From Sphingopyxis sp. JAI128 (lineage in GTDB: Bacteria; Pseudomonadota; Alphaproteobacteria; Sphingomonadales; Sphingomonadaceae), in assembly GCF_014207235.1 (NCBI RefSeq), contig NZ_JACHDA010000001.1:186001-250000 (forward strand): 64,000 nucleotides of DNA, written 5' to 3'. A program made the translations under genes and the position numbers. The notes below the pieces were generated by a model. That model was not told where the DNA came from. It ran no database searches and was given only the letters and a program-made list of their open reading frames with translations. This document shows positions 9,087 to 17,187 of this stretch, in pieces. How positions within the stretch are numbered: position 1 is the first letter of the stretch; every line of letters starts with the position of its first letter.

Positions 9087-9215
9087 ATCACGCCGGAACC
9101 CGGGGCTGAATGCCCGCGAGAAGCTGTCCCCCATGATGGCGGAAGCGGAAGAGGCCGCATCGAATCTGCATGGCGGTGACGATGTCCAAGATGTCCGCCG
9201 AAGTCAAATATGCGG

Positions 9216-9893
9216 TCAGAGCAGTCCCATCGCCCGGAAGCTGCGATAATCCGATCCGCCTATGACGATATGATCGTGGAGCGCAATCCCCAGCTTCGCG
9301 GCGGCGCTCGCGATATCCTTGGTGATTGCTATATCCTGTCGGCTCGGCTCGGGGCTGCCGCTCGGATGGTTGTGAACGAGGATGATCGCCGAGGCGCCGA
9401 GTTCCAGCGCGCGTTTGATCACCTCGCGAACATAGATCGCCGATTGGTCGATCGATCCCTCGCTCGCCAACTCGTCGCGGATCAGCATGTTGCGTGAATT
9501 GAGATAGAGGACGCGGACACGCTCGATGTCGATCGGCCCCATGTCGGCGCGCAGCCAGTCGAGCAGCGCATCCCAACTCGAAAGGAGGGGCTTGTCGCGA
9601 AATTCGTCTTTCAGCAGCCGCAGACTCGTTGCCTGCGCTATCTTGAGTGCGGCGATACCGGTGTCGCCCAGCCCGTCGATCCGGCGCAGCGAGTCGGGAT
9701 CGGCGCTGACGACCTGCGCCACCGACCCGAATTCGCGCAGCAAGGCTTTGGCCAAGGGCTTGGTGTCGCGGCGCGGGATCGCGAGAGCGAGGAGATATTC
9801 GATCAGTTCATAGTCGGCCAGGCCGCCCGGATCGTCGAGCAGACGCGAGCGCAAACGCGCACGATGACCCACATGATCCGGCATATCCCCCAT
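9216..9893 (-). CDS. radC: RadC family JAB/MPN-domain protein
   Basis: A 225-residue member of the UPF0758 family. The N-terminal helix-hairpin-helix-like part contains LRRIDGLGDTGIAALKI. The C-terminal JAMM metalloprotease-type motif HNHPSGSPEPSRQD is intact, with the two histidines and the aspartate expected to bind zinc. Despite the historical name, a role in DNA repair is not established for the family. The start at ATG 9893 (MGDMPDHVGHRARL) is the most family-like, but neither it nor ATG 9935 has a clear Shine-Dalgarno. It is divergent from ydbH. Confidence 0.88.
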   Translation of the reverse strand: MGDMPDHVGHRARLRSRLLDDPGGLADYELIEYLLALAIPRRDTKPLAKALLREFGSVAQVVSADPDSLRRIDGLGDTGIAALKIAQATSLRLLKDEFRDKPLLSSWDALLDWLRADMGPIDIERVRVLYLNSRNMLIRDELASEGSIDQSAIYVREVIKRALELGASAIILVHNHPSGSPEPSRQDIAITKDIASAAAKLGIALHDHIVIGGSDYRSFRAMGLL

Positions 9894-10060
9894 GCGTTCG
9901 CAATAACCGCCTTGTGACGCGCACTCAACGCTCATAGGACAAGACGATGGCGAACCGGACCAATTTCCTGCATCGAAACGGGATTTCCGGCGTTCGTGCC
10001 TTGAACGGGATGCGGGTCGAGGGACAAGATTTGCTGCCATGACGTCATCGGCCAACGATC

Positions 10061-13000
10061 ATGACTGAACCGGCGGACGGGATGGAACCGCGCCGGAAGC
10101 GCCGGACATTGTTGTTCAAGAAGCGCTGGATGACGGCCGGAGCGGTCGTACTGGTTGTTGCGGGTGTGTGGATCGCGCGCGAACCGATCGCCGACGAATT
10201 CATCCGCGACCAGCTCGGCAGCCGCGGCGTCCCGGCGCAATACCGCATCGACCGCATTGGCTTTCGCAGCGAAATCCTGTCGAACATCGTCATCGGCGAC
10301 CCGAAACGCCCGGATCTCACCGCCAAGAAGGTCGAGGTGCTGCTAGGCTATGGCTGGTCGGGCCCCTATGTCTCCGAAATCCGCGCCGAGGGGGTCCGGC
10401 TCTACGGCCGCTTCGTCGACGGACGGCTTTCGTTCGGCGCGCTCGACAGGTTTCGCGATCCCGACAGCACCGATCCCTTCGCCTTGCCCGACCTGTCGGT
10501 CGCGTTGCGCGACGCGCGCGCGCGCGTCGAAACGCCGTGGGGCGATATCGGCGCGGCGCTGAACGGCCGCGGCAATCTGAGGCGCGACTTCGACGGAAAA
10601 CTCGCGCTGGTCGCGCCCGAGGTGGCGGCCGCGGGGTGCAGCGGCAGCGGCATCAGCTTTTACGGCACCTTGCGCGTCCGCGCCGTCCGGCCGCAACTTG
10701 TCGGACCGCTGCGCGGGCGGACGCTACGCTGCGCCGGCGGCAGCGTCGCCGCATCGGCGCCCCAGATCGCACTCGACCTGTCGCTCTCCGAAGACCTGCA
10801 ACGCTGGAAAGGCAGCGCCGATGCCAGCATCGCGCAGCTTGTCGCGGGTCCGTTGCAGGCCGAGCGCCTCGGCGTGGTGGCGCGTTTCGATGGCAGCGAC
10901 GTCAAAACCGATCTCGACATCGACGCCGATATGGCGCGCCTCCGCGGAACCGATTTCGCCGCTGCCACGATCAGCCTCGACGCCAGGGGCAGCGTGGGCA
11001 GCGCCGCGCCCAAATTCGACGGTCGAATCAGCTTCGGGCGCGCAAGCGGCAGCGCGGCCCTCCGCCGTTCGATTGCGGACGGCGCGCGCGGACTTGCCGG
11101 AACGCCGGTCGGACCGCTCGCAGCGAAAGCTGTCGGTGCGCTGAGCCGCGTGCTGGCCGATGCGAGCGGCAGCGCCGGTTTCGAACTGGCGGGCGAGGGG
11201 CCGACGGCGCGCATCGACCTGATCGCTCCCGAACTGACGAGCGCGAGCGGCGCACATTTCGTGGGCAGCGCCGACAGCCGTGTCGGTTATCTCTATGGGG
11301 CCGACGAGCGTGCCGTGATCGCGACGGGGCGCTGGAGTATCGCTGGCGGCGGACTGCCATCGGGCACGCTGAGCCTCGATCGCAGCGCCAAAGGGAAGGT
11401 GACGGGACTGGCCAGTCTCGATCCCTACAGCGCCGGCACTGCGCGGCTCGCCATGACGCCGGTGCGTTTCTCGGGCGGCGCGGGCCACCCGATGCGCTTC
11501 GAAGCCGTAGCGACGCTGTGGGGTCCGTTTGCGGGCGGGCGCGTCGAACGGCTGAGCGTGCCGCTGCGCGGCTATCTTGCGCCGACCGGCACGTTCGCGC
11601 TCGACGGCGGGTGTAGCCGCGTTGCCGCCGACCGGATCGAGATCGGCGGCATTCGGTTGGTTCGCAACGCGGTCGACTTGTGCAGCCGGTCGGGGGCGCC
11701 CCTGCTTAGCGCCGGTCCCGAGGGGCTGCGCGGCGATATCCATATTCCCGGCATCGCCCTGCGCGGATCGAGCGGAAGTTCGCCATTCCGCCTGAAAAGC
11801 GGGCCGGCCGCCATCGACCTGTCCGCGATGCGCTGGTCGGCGTCGCGCGCCGACATCCGGCTGGGTGAGGGCGAAAGCGCGACATATTTTACTGCCGACG
11901 GCCTGACCGGGCGATCGACGCCGCAAGGAATGGCCGGCGACCTTCGCGGCGCGAGCGGCAAGATCGGTGCAGTACCGCTCGATATGCGCGAGATTACCGG
12001 GCAATGGCGCTTTACGGAGGGCGCGCTGACCCTCGATGGCAGGCTGCTGCTCACCGACTCGGCGCCAGAGCCCCGTTTCTTTCCGCTTGTAAGCGACGAT
12101 GCGACGCTTCGTTTCGCTAATGGCGTCATCGAAGCGAAAGCAGGCTTCAACGAACAAAAGACGGGAACCAAGATCCTCGACGCGCTGATCCGGCACCGGC
12201 TGGCCGATAGCAGCGGGTCGGCCGACCTGACGGTGAAGGAACTGCGCTTCAACGAGGCGTTCCAGCCCGATCAGCTTACCGGCCTCGCGCTTGGCGTCGT
12301 CGCCAATGTACAAGGTTCGGTAGTGGGCGACGGACGGATCGACTGGACCGCCGAAGGCGTCACCAGCCGAGGGACATTCGCCACTGCCGATGCCAGCCTG
12401 GCGGCGGCGTTCGGCCCGGTAACCGGGCTGACGACGACGATCAGCTTCGACGACCTGATCGGCCTCCGGACCGTGCCGGGGCAGATCGCGAAGATTCGCG
12501 ACATCAACCCCGGCATCCCGGTGCTCGACGGCGAGATCGAATATCGCCTGCTCGGCGACAATCGCGTGCGGATCGAGGGCGGAAGCTGGCCCTTTGGCGG
12601 CGGCAAGCTGCTTCTCCATCCGACGATGCTCGATTTCAATACGGACAATGCCCGCCGGTTGAGTTTCGATATCGTCGGGGTCGATGCCGCGGTATTCCTG
12701 CAGAGCTTCGGTTTCGACAATATCAATGCGACGGGCGTGTTCGACGGGACGCTGCCCGTCGAATTCGACGGGTTGGGCGGTCGCATCGTGGGCGGCCGCA
12801 TCGATTCGCGCGCCGGCGGGGGCACGCTCGCCTATGTCGGCGAATTGTCGAACCGCAATCTGGGCACGATCGCCAATTTTGCCTTTGGCGCGCTGCGCAG
12901 CCTGAAATATGACGATCTGACGATCATATTGAACGGGGACCTCGATGGCGAAATGGTGACCGATATCCGCTTTGGCGGCGTGGGGCAGGGGGAAGGCGCG

Positions 13001-13219
13001 GCGCGCAATTTCCTGACCAACCAGATTGCCAAGCTGCCTCTCGTGTTCAACGTGAAAATTCGCGCGCCTTTCCGCCAGTTGCTGACGTCGGCCAAGGGGT
13101 TTTACGACCCCTCGCTGTTGATCGAGCAGAATCTTCCAACGTTGATGCGCGCGCAGGAAGAAGCGGACAAAGCAAAGGTCGTCCCCGTTCAGCCCCCAGA
13201 AAGCGAGCCCGTGCAATGA
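10061..13219 (+). CDS. ydbH: YdbH-type AsmA-like intermembrane protein
   Basis: A very long (1052 residues) envelope protein with a short basic cytoplasmic N-terminus, one transmembrane anchor at about residues 24-41, and a periplasmic region rich in beta-strand repeats. It is assigned as YdbH because the next two genes are clear YnbE and YdbL homologues, the same trio as in E. coli. In E. coli YdbH is an AsmA-like bridge that works with the lipoprotein YnbE in moving phospholipids to the outer membrane, redundantly with TamB and YhdP. Methionine 8 (10082), preceded by GGACGGG, is an alternative start. The stop overlaps ynbE by ATGA. Confidence 0.88.
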   Translation: MTEPADGMEPRRKRRTLLFKKRWMTAGAVVLVVAGVWIAREPIADEFIRDQLGSRGVPAQYRIDRIGFRSEILSNIVIGDPKRPDLTAKKVEVLLGYGWSGPYVSEIRAEGVRLYGRFVDGRLSFGALDRFRDPDSTDPFALPDLSVALRDARARVETPWGDIGAALNGRGNLRRDFDGKLALVAPEVAAAGCSGSGISFYGTLRVRAVRPQLVGPLRGRTLRCAGGSVAASAPQIALDLSLSEDLQRWKGSADASIAQLVAGPLQAERLGVVARFDGSDVKTDLDIDADMARLRGTDFAAATISLDARGSVGSAAPKFDGRISFGRASGSAALRRSIADGARGLAGTPVGPLAAKAVGALSRVLADASGSAGFELAGEGPTARIDLIAPELTSASGAHFVGSADSRVGYLYGADERAVIATGRWSIAGGGLPSGTLSLDRSAKGKVTGLASLDPYSAGTARLAMTPVRFSGGAGHPMRFEAVATLWGPFAGGRVERLSVPLRGYLAPTGTFALDGGCSRVAADRIEIGGIRLVRNAVDLCSRSGAPLLSAGPEGLRGDIHIPGIALRGSSGSSPFRLKSGPAAIDLSAMRWSASRADIRLGEGESATYFTADGLTGRSTPQGMAGDLRGASGKIGAVPLDMREITGQWRFTEGALTLDGRLLLTDSAPEPRFFPLVSDDATLRFANGVIEAKAGFNEQKTGTKILDALIRHRLADSSGSADLTVKELRFNEAFQPDQLTGLALGVVANVQGSVVGDGRIDWTAEGVTSRGTFATADASLAAAFGPVTGLTTTISFDDLIGLRTVPGQIAKIRDINPGIPVLDGEIEYRLLGDNRVRIEGGSWPFGGGKLLLHPTMLDFNTDNARRLSFDIVGVDAAVFLQSFGFDNINATGVFDGTLPVEFDGLGGRIVGGRIDSRAGGGTLAYVGELSNRNLGTIANFAFGALRSLKYDDLTIILNGDLDGEMVTDIRFGGVGQGEGAARNFLTNQIAKLPLVFNVKIRAPFRQLLTSAKGFYDPSLLIEQNLPTLMRAQEEADKAKVVPVQPPESEPVQ

Positions 13220-13431
13220 TTATGACCAAGACTGGAGCAAGGAGGCTGGCCACAGGCGGTCGCTGTCTGGCGGTAATGACGGGAATGTCGGCCCTTGCGG
13301 GCTGCGTCCAGATCGATACGCCCGACAAGCCGATCGAGATCAATCTGAACATCAACATCCGTCAGGAAGTGGTGTACAGGCTGGATGGCGATGCCAAGAA
13401 GCTCATCGAGCAGAATAGCGAGATATTCTGA
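13216..13431 (+). CDS. ynbE: YnbE-like outer-membrane lipoprotein
   Basis: A 71-residue lipoprotein. The N-terminus is basic, the hydrophobic stretch GMSALAGC gives a lipobox with the acylated cysteine at about residue 30, and the mature part carries the family hallmark INLNINIRQEVVYRLD. In E. coli YnbE forms an intermembrane beta-strand pairing with the C-terminus of YdbH. The ATG overlaps the ydbH stop by four bases, consistent with making the two proteins together. Methionine 3 is an alternative start. Confidence 0.9.
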   Translation: MIMTKTGARRLATGGRCLAVMTGMSALAGCVQIDTPDKPIEINLNINIRQEVVYRLDGDAKKLIEQNSEIF

Positions 13432-13445
13432 TAGGGAAGAATGCG

Positions 13446-13847
13446 ATGCGTATGACGAAGTGGAATCCGACCGGACTGGCCCTTGCCGCGATCGCGACGA
13501 CGGCGGCGGTGGCTCTTGCGGTCCCCTCGGCGATGGCCCAGCGCGATCCGGCTTATGCCGCGGCGCGTGCCGCCGGCCAGATCGGCGAGCAACCCGACGG
13601 CTATCTTGGCTTTGCAACCGCGCCGACCCCCGCGATCCGCGCGCTGGTTCAGGACCTCAACATCAAGCGCAAGGCGGCCTATACCGCGAGCGCGCAATCG
13701 ACCGGGAGCACGGTGGAGCAATTCGCCTTTACCAGCGGCTGCAACCTGATCGCAAAGACGAAGCCGGGTGAGAAATACCAGACCCCGGGCGGCGCGTGGA
13801 AAACGCGCGATGGGAGCGCGCCCGAGCGCGACGCGCGCTGCCCCTGA
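13446..13847 (+). CDS. ydbL: YdbL family (DUF1318) periplasmic protein
   Basis: A 133-residue exported protein with a signal peptide ending near AMAQ (residue 32). It then carries the DUF1318 core with GQIGEQPDGYLG, followed by LVQDLNIKRKAAY and a GCNLIAKTKPGEKYQ C-terminal motif. E. coli YdbL is encoded with YdbH and YnbE and is thought to regulate the YdbH-YnbE bridge. Starting 14 bp after ynbE completes the three-gene set. The operon ends at a strong terminator about 35 bp downstream. Confidence 0.9.
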   Translation: MRMTKWNPTGLALAAIATTAAVALAVPSAMAQRDPAYAAARAAGQIGEQPDGYLGFATAPTPAIRALVQDLNIKRKAAYTASAQSTGSTVEQFAFTSGCNLIAKTKPGEKYQTPGGAWKTRDGSAPERDARCP

Positions 13848-13882
13848 TTCCAACGGGATAACGGAGCCCGAGGGCTCTCAGA

Positions 13883-13915
13883 TGCCGCCGCGCCCCTAAA
13901 CGCGGCGGCATTTTT
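13883..13915 (+). terminator. Rho-independent terminator of ydbH-ynbE-ydbL
   Basis: A perfect 10-bp stem, TGCCGCCGCG paired with CGCGGCGGCA, with an 8-base loop and TTTTT directly after it. It lies 35 bp past the ydbL stop. A smaller GAGCCC/GGGCTC hairpin precedes it at 13864-13877. Confidence 0.88.
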
Positions 13916-13934
13916 GTGCGCACAAGCAGAGGCA

Positions 13935-14005
13935 TTGACTTAATGGGGCCGCGTTCCTAAACGGACCGCGCCTTAGGGGTCCCCCGAATTTTCGGGCCTT
14001 TTTTT
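13935..14005 (+). promoter_or_regulatory. Possible promoter and leader hairpin of the atp F0 operon
   Basis: TTGACT at 13935-13940 is followed 17 bp later by TAAACG, a plausible promoter, although the -10 hexamer is weak. Downstream, CCCGA/TCGGG (13983-13996) forms a short hairpin followed by CC and seven T at 13999-14005, about 40 bp before atpI. The hairpin could be a weak attenuator in the leader or the end of a short transcript. This reading rests on pattern only. Confidence 0.35.
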
Positions 14006-14044
14006 GCAGGCGGAATCGGGAGTTTCCGGTTCCGTTTCAGGAGG

Positions 14045-14383
14045 ATGGCGCAAATGACGGGGAATGGCAGCGATCCGGAACTTGGCTCTGAGGATTCGCG
14101 CCTGGTCTCGCTCGAAGAGCGATTGGACCGGGCCGAAGCCGCAGAAGCAAGGCGGACCGCAGCGACCGCCGGACCGGAGACCGATGCGAATTACAAGCTC
14201 GGTAATCGCGTTCTGGCCGAGCTGCTGGGCGGGATCGGTGGCGGCGCGCTGGTCGGTTGGACGATCGACCATTTTGCCGGCACGTCGCCCTGGGGCCTGT
14301 TGGTGGTGCTATTCCTCGGAATAGTCGTCGCCTTCAGGAACATATTTCGGATTGCGAACGTCCGGCCCAAGAAGCCGGATTGA
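14045..14383 (+). CDS. atpI: AtpI/AtpZ-family ATP synthase assembly protein
   Basis: A 112-residue protein with a charged N-terminal half and two transmembrane helices at about residues 58-76 and 82-99. The glycine-rich first helix LLGGIGGGALVGW and the FRNIFR end are typical of AtpI. AtpI helps assemble the c-ring and is usually the first gene of the F0 operon, as here. It precedes atpB by 23 bp. The ATG follows a CAGGAGG ribosome site. Confidence 0.9.
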   Translation: MAQMTGNGSDPELGSEDSRLVSLEERLDRAEAAEARRTAATAGPETDANYKLGNRVLAELLGGIGGGALVGWTIDHFAGTSPWGLLVVLFLGIVVAFRNIFRIANVRPKKPD

Positions 14384-14406
14384 TTGGATTTTAGGCGAGG
14401 TATCGC

Positions 14407-15186
14407 GTGGCGGATCAAGGCAAAGTGGACCCGATGCACCAGTTCGAGGTGCAGAAGATGTTCGACATGTTCCATGTCGGCAATCATGAGGTTGCCTTTA
14501 CCACCAGCGCGCTCTGGATGGTGATCGCCGGCCTGCTGCTGTGGGCCTTCATGATCGGGGGAATGAAGCGCCAGCTCGTTCCGGGTCGCTGGCAGGTCGC
14601 CGTCGAGGGTTTCACCGGCTTCATCTCCAGCATGATGAACGCGAATATCGGTCCCGAAGGCCGTAAATATACGCCCTATGTCTTCTCGCTCTTCATGTTC
14701 ATCCTTATGTTGAACGTGTTGGGCCTTATGCCCTTCGGCCTGTTCGGTTTGCATCCCTTCACCGTGACGAGTCATTTTGCGATCACCGGCGTGCTCGCGA
14801 TTCTCAGCTTCGCGATCGTGTTGATCGTCGGTTTCTGGCGCCACGGCTTCCATTTCTTCTCGCTCTTCGTGCCGCACGGCACCCCGATCTGGCTCATGTG
14901 GCTGATCCCGGCGATCGAGCTGGTGTCGTTCCTCGTTCGGCCCTTCAGTCTCGCGCTGCGACTGTTCGTCGCGATGACCGCGGGCCACGTGCTGATGAAA
15001 GTGTTCGCGTCGTTCATCATCGACGGTATTGCCGCCGGCCCCGCGATCGGACTCGGCGTCGGTCTCCCCAGCATGGCGTTGATGATCGGGATCAGCGGTC
15101 TTGAGCTGCTGGTGGCGGGCATCCAGGCCTATGTTTTCGCGCTGCTCACGTCGCTCTATCTGAATGACGCGATCAATCTACACTGA
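14407..15186 (+). CDS. atpB: F0 ATP synthase subunit a
   Basis: Stator membrane subunit that forms the proton half-channels facing the c-ring. The 259-residue protein starts with GTG (14407, after GGCGAGG) and has five or six hydrophobic helices. The essential arginine is residue 185 in PFSLALRLFVAMTAGH, matching E. coli Arg210. Length and topology are normal. It lies between atpI and atpE, as in other alphaproteobacterial F0 operons. Confidence 0.97.
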   Translation: MADQGKVDPMHQFEVQKMFDMFHVGNHEVAFTTSALWMVIAGLLLWAFMIGGMKRQLVPGRWQVAVEGFTGFISSMMNANIGPEGRKYTPYVFSLFMFILMLNVLGLMPFGLFGLHPFTVTSHFAITGVLAILSFAIVLIVGFWRHGFHFFSLFVPHGTPIWLMWLIPAIELVSFLVRPFSLALRLFVAMTAGHVLMKVFASFIIDGIAAGPAIGLGVGLPSMALMIGISGLELLVAGIQAYVFALLTSLYLNDAINLH

Positions 15187-15228
15187 TTTTTCAACTGCAT
15201 AATCTACGTTTTTCCCAAGGAGTATAAA

Positions 15229-15459
15229 ATGGACGTTCAAGCTGCTTCGCTCATCGGCGCCGGTCTGGCCGCTATCGGTGCCGGTATGGCCGCCATCGGT
15301 GTGGGCAACGTGTTCGGTAGCTTCCTCGAAAGCGCGCTGCGCAACCCGGCGGCAGCCGACGGCCAGCAGGGCCGCCTGTTCATCGGCTTCGCGGCCGCCG
15401 AACTTCTCGGCCTGCTGTCGTTCCTGATCGCGATCCTGCTGTACCTCAAGGCAGCCTGA
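15229..15459 (+). CDS. atpE: F0 ATP synthase subunit c
   Basis: The 76-residue hairpin protein of the rotor ring. Helix 1 carries the glycine/alanine repeat [18 protein letters not shown], the polar loop is [10 protein letters not shown], and helix 2 has the proton-carrying carboxylate Glu58 in [10 protein letters not shown]. There is no sodium-type ligand signature, so it should be proton-driven. The AAGGAG site is very good. A stable hairpin directly after the gene may help to keep its mRNA and so raise c-subunit output. Confidence 0.97.
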   Translation: MDVQAASLIGAGLAAIGAGMAAIGVGNVFGSFLESALRNPAAADGQQGRLFIGFAAAELLGLLSFLIAILLYLKAA

Positions 15460-15467
15460 TCCCGTTT

Positions 15468-15497
15468 GCGGGGCCGGCCCGGTCGGTTCGGCCCCGC
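15468..15497 (+). other. Intercistronic hairpin after atpE
   Basis: GCGGGGCCG at 15468-15476 pairs with CGGCCCCGC at 15489-15497 around a 12-base loop. No U-run follows, and the b' gene begins 33 bp later. It is therefore more likely an mRNA-stability or processing element than a terminator, fitting the need for many c subunits per complex. Confidence 0.55.
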
Positions 15498-15530
15498 GAC
15501 TGAAATTTTCCTATTCGGTCGAGTATATCC

Positions 15531-16028
15531 ATGCCTCAAATCAGCCAATTCGCTGAAAGCTGGTACGCCGCATCGCAGATATTCTGGGTGCTGCTGACCT
15601 TCGGCTTCGTCTTTTTCGTCATCGGCCGCGGCATGCTGCCGAAGATCGAGGCGACGGTGGACGCGCGCGACCGCAAGGTGGCCGACGATCTCGCGGCGGC
15701 GAAAGCCGCGCACGCGGCGGCCGACGGTCTCGAGGAAAGCTACCGGCAACAGAGCGAAGCGAGCCGTGCCGCAGCGCAGAAGGCGGTGACCGACGCCAAG
15801 GACAAGGCTGCAAGGGACGCCGAAAAGCGTCTGGCCAAGGTCGATGGCGAACTCGCCGACAAGCTGGCGGCGGCCGAATCCGAAATCGGTGCCGCGCGCA
15901 CGTCGGCGATGGCGGAAATCGAGGCGGTCGCGGCCGAAGCGGCGGGCGACCTCGTCGCCAAGCTGTCGGGTGTGAAAGTCGCTGTAGCGGATGCTAGGGC
16001 GACGGTGAAGGCGGTGCTCCATGGCTGA
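15531..16028 (+). CDS. F0 ATP synthase subunit b'
   Basis: A 165-residue peripheral-stalk subunit. One transmembrane helix at about residues 17-33 (IFWVLLTFGFVFFVIGR) is followed by a long alanine- and charge-rich coiled coil. Alphaproteobacteria and phototrophs carry two diverged b-type subunits. This upstream one, with its longer soluble lead before the helix, corresponds to b'. It overlaps the b-subunit gene by eight bases. Confidence 0.92.
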   Translation: MPQISQFAESWYAASQIFWVLLTFGFVFFVIGRGMLPKIEATVDARDRKVADDLAAAKAAHAAADGLEESYRQQSEASRAAAQKAVTDAKDKAARDAEKRLAKVDGELADKLAAAESEIGAARTSAMAEIEAVAAEAAGDLVAKLSGVKVAVADARATVKAVLHG

Positions 16029-16554
16029 TTTCCTCATGATCCTGTCCGAAGCGGCGGCGGAACCGAAATCTTTCGGCATCCTCACGGCGACTTCTTGGGT
16101 CTCGATCGCGATGGCGATCTTCATCGCGATCCTGCTGTGGAAGAAGGTGCCGGCGATGATCGCGGGCATGCTCGACAACAAGATTGCCGAGATTTCGAAG
16201 CAGCTCAAGGAAGCCGAGCAGTTGCGCCTCGACGCCGAGTCGCTGAAGGCCGAATATGAGGCGAAACTGGCGGACGCCGCCAAGGAAGCCGACGAGATGC
16301 GCGCTCGCGCTGACGCCGAGGCCGAAGCGCTGGTCGCGAAGGCCAAGGCCGACGCAACGGCGCTGATCGCGCGCCGCAAGCAGATGGCCGAAGACCGCAT
16401 CGCCGCGGCCGAAGCCGGCGCGCTTGCCGAAGTCCGTACCGCCGCCGCCAAGGCGGCGACTGAAGCCGCGGCAAAGCTGATCGCCGACAAGCATGACGCC
16501 GCCGCCGACAAGGCGCTGATCGACCGGGCTATCGCAGACGTCGCCAAGGCCTGA
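16021..16554 (+). CDS. atpF: F0 ATP synthase subunit b
   Basis: A 177-residue stalk subunit with a membrane helix at about residues 22-42 (SIAMAIFIAILLWKKVPAMI) and an alanine/glutamate-rich coiled coil that would dimerise with b'. It begins inside the end of the b' gene, suggesting coupled synthesis at equal ratio. It is the last gene of the F0 operon, and the F1 genes (delta, alpha, gamma, beta, epsilon) are not in the window, in line with the split arrangement in alphaproteobacteria. Confidence 0.95.
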   Translation: MADFLMILSEAAAEPKSFGILTATSWVSIAMAIFIAILLWKKVPAMIAGMLDNKIAEISKQLKEAEQLRLDAESLKAEYEAKLADAAKEADEMRARADAEAEALVAKAKADATALIARRKQMAEDRIAAAEAGALAEVRTAAAKAATEAAAKLIADKHDAAADKALIDRAIADVAKA

Positions 16555-16579
16555 GCCTATTAGGCATCGCCCGAAACAG

Positions 16580-16611
16580 AACGCCCGCGGAAATCCGCGG
16601 GCGTTTTGTTT
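16580..16611 (+). terminator. Rho-independent terminator of the F0 operon
   Basis: CGCCCGCGG and CCGCGGGCG form a 9-bp GC stem around AAAT, extended by A-T pairs on the outside, and followed by TTTTGTTT. It begins 26 bp after the atpF stop. Confidence 0.9.
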
Positions 16612-16656
16612 GCGGGCTTGATGATTGTCCGCTGGCGACCAGTTGCGGTCCTTAAT

Positions 16657-16786
16657 CCTCCCTGTGCCGCAGGCATGGGGAAGTGGCAGCCCGCAGGGCT
16701 GACGGAGGGGCCAATGGCACACCGTCGCAGCCCCTCCACCACCGCTTCGCGGCGGTCCCCCTCCCCAAGGCTGCGCCACAGGGAGG
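16657..16786. repeat. 130-bp palindromic intergenic repeat, copy A (block 1)
   Basis: The ends are CCTCCCTGTG and CACAGGGAGG in inverted orientation. Nested inside are GGAGGGGC/GCCCCTCC and AGCCCGCAGGGCT, so the whole block can fold into a branched hairpin. A close copy lies at 45088-45219 with the same internal order (CATGGGGA, GTGGCAGC, GCTGACGGAGGGGC, AGCCCCTCCACCAC, CCCCCTCCCCA). It resembles the large REP-like elements common in sphingomonad intergenic DNA. No coding potential is credible. Confidence 0.82.
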
Positions 16787-16797
16787 ATATTCCACGC

Positions 16798-16874
16798 CTC
16801 GTCATCCCGGACTTGATCCGGGATCCATCGCGGCGTCGAAGTCATGGACCCCGGATCAAGTCCGGGATGACGAG
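16798..16874. repeat. Perfect 25-bp inverted repeat
   Basis: The left arm 16798-16822 and right arm 16850-16874 are exact reverse complements over 25 bp, separated by 27 bp. Each arm contains a smaller palindrome, CCCGGACTTGATCCGGG or its complement, next to GTCATC/GATGAC. Related but diverged arms occur at 1246-1320. This is a REP/BIME-like element and is absent from the otherwise similar gap at 45088-45462. Confidence 0.85.
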
Positions 16875-16936
16875 GGGGGCTGACTGTGACAGCTTCCCAC
16901 GCCCGTGCGGACAACCGCCGCGCAAAAAAACACTGT

Positions 16937-17127
16937 CCTACATTATTCGGCTGTGCCAGCCTTCGTCCCGGCTCTTTCTATATGCAGGCACAGGCAGGCG
17001 CTGCCTCGTTTATGGATGCGGCAGGAACCCGCGCGGCATGGCTGCGGAGTGCGAAAAGCGAGGGCTGCACAAGGCTGACTTTTCCTGACCTTTGGATCGA
17101 GATGCGGTCCTGGCACCGCACCGATCC
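16937..17127. repeat. Composite intergenic repeat, copy A (blocks 2 and 3)
   Basis: Two blocks, 16937-16978 and 17067-17127, recur at 45271-45312 and 45402-45462 in the same order and orientation, each behind a copy of the 130-bp palindromic block. By direct comparison I count 37 of 42 and 56 of 61 identical bases. The stretch between the blocks is not conserved. Together with the two preceding repeats this accounts for most of the 632-bp gene-free gap at 16555-17187. The gap lies between the convergent atpF and SDR genes. Confidence 0.75.
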
Positions 17128-17187
17128 CGGATCAAATCCGGCTTAAGTCGCGCGGCTTCCCATCCCAGGCGGGCATGGCGAGGCCAA

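Noticed and set aside
10724..13216. 830-codon open frame opposite ydbH
   Set aside because: It mirrors a strong AsmA-like coding frame on the plus strand. High GC codon bias leaves few stops on the other strand, and the translation has no recognisable domain.
16886..17146. Short ORFs over the composite repeat (DLWIEMRS peptide), also at 45332-45634
   Set aside because: The two copies share peptide pieces only because the DNA is repeated. Starts, ends and ribosome sites are not conserved, so I treat the region as non-coding repeat.
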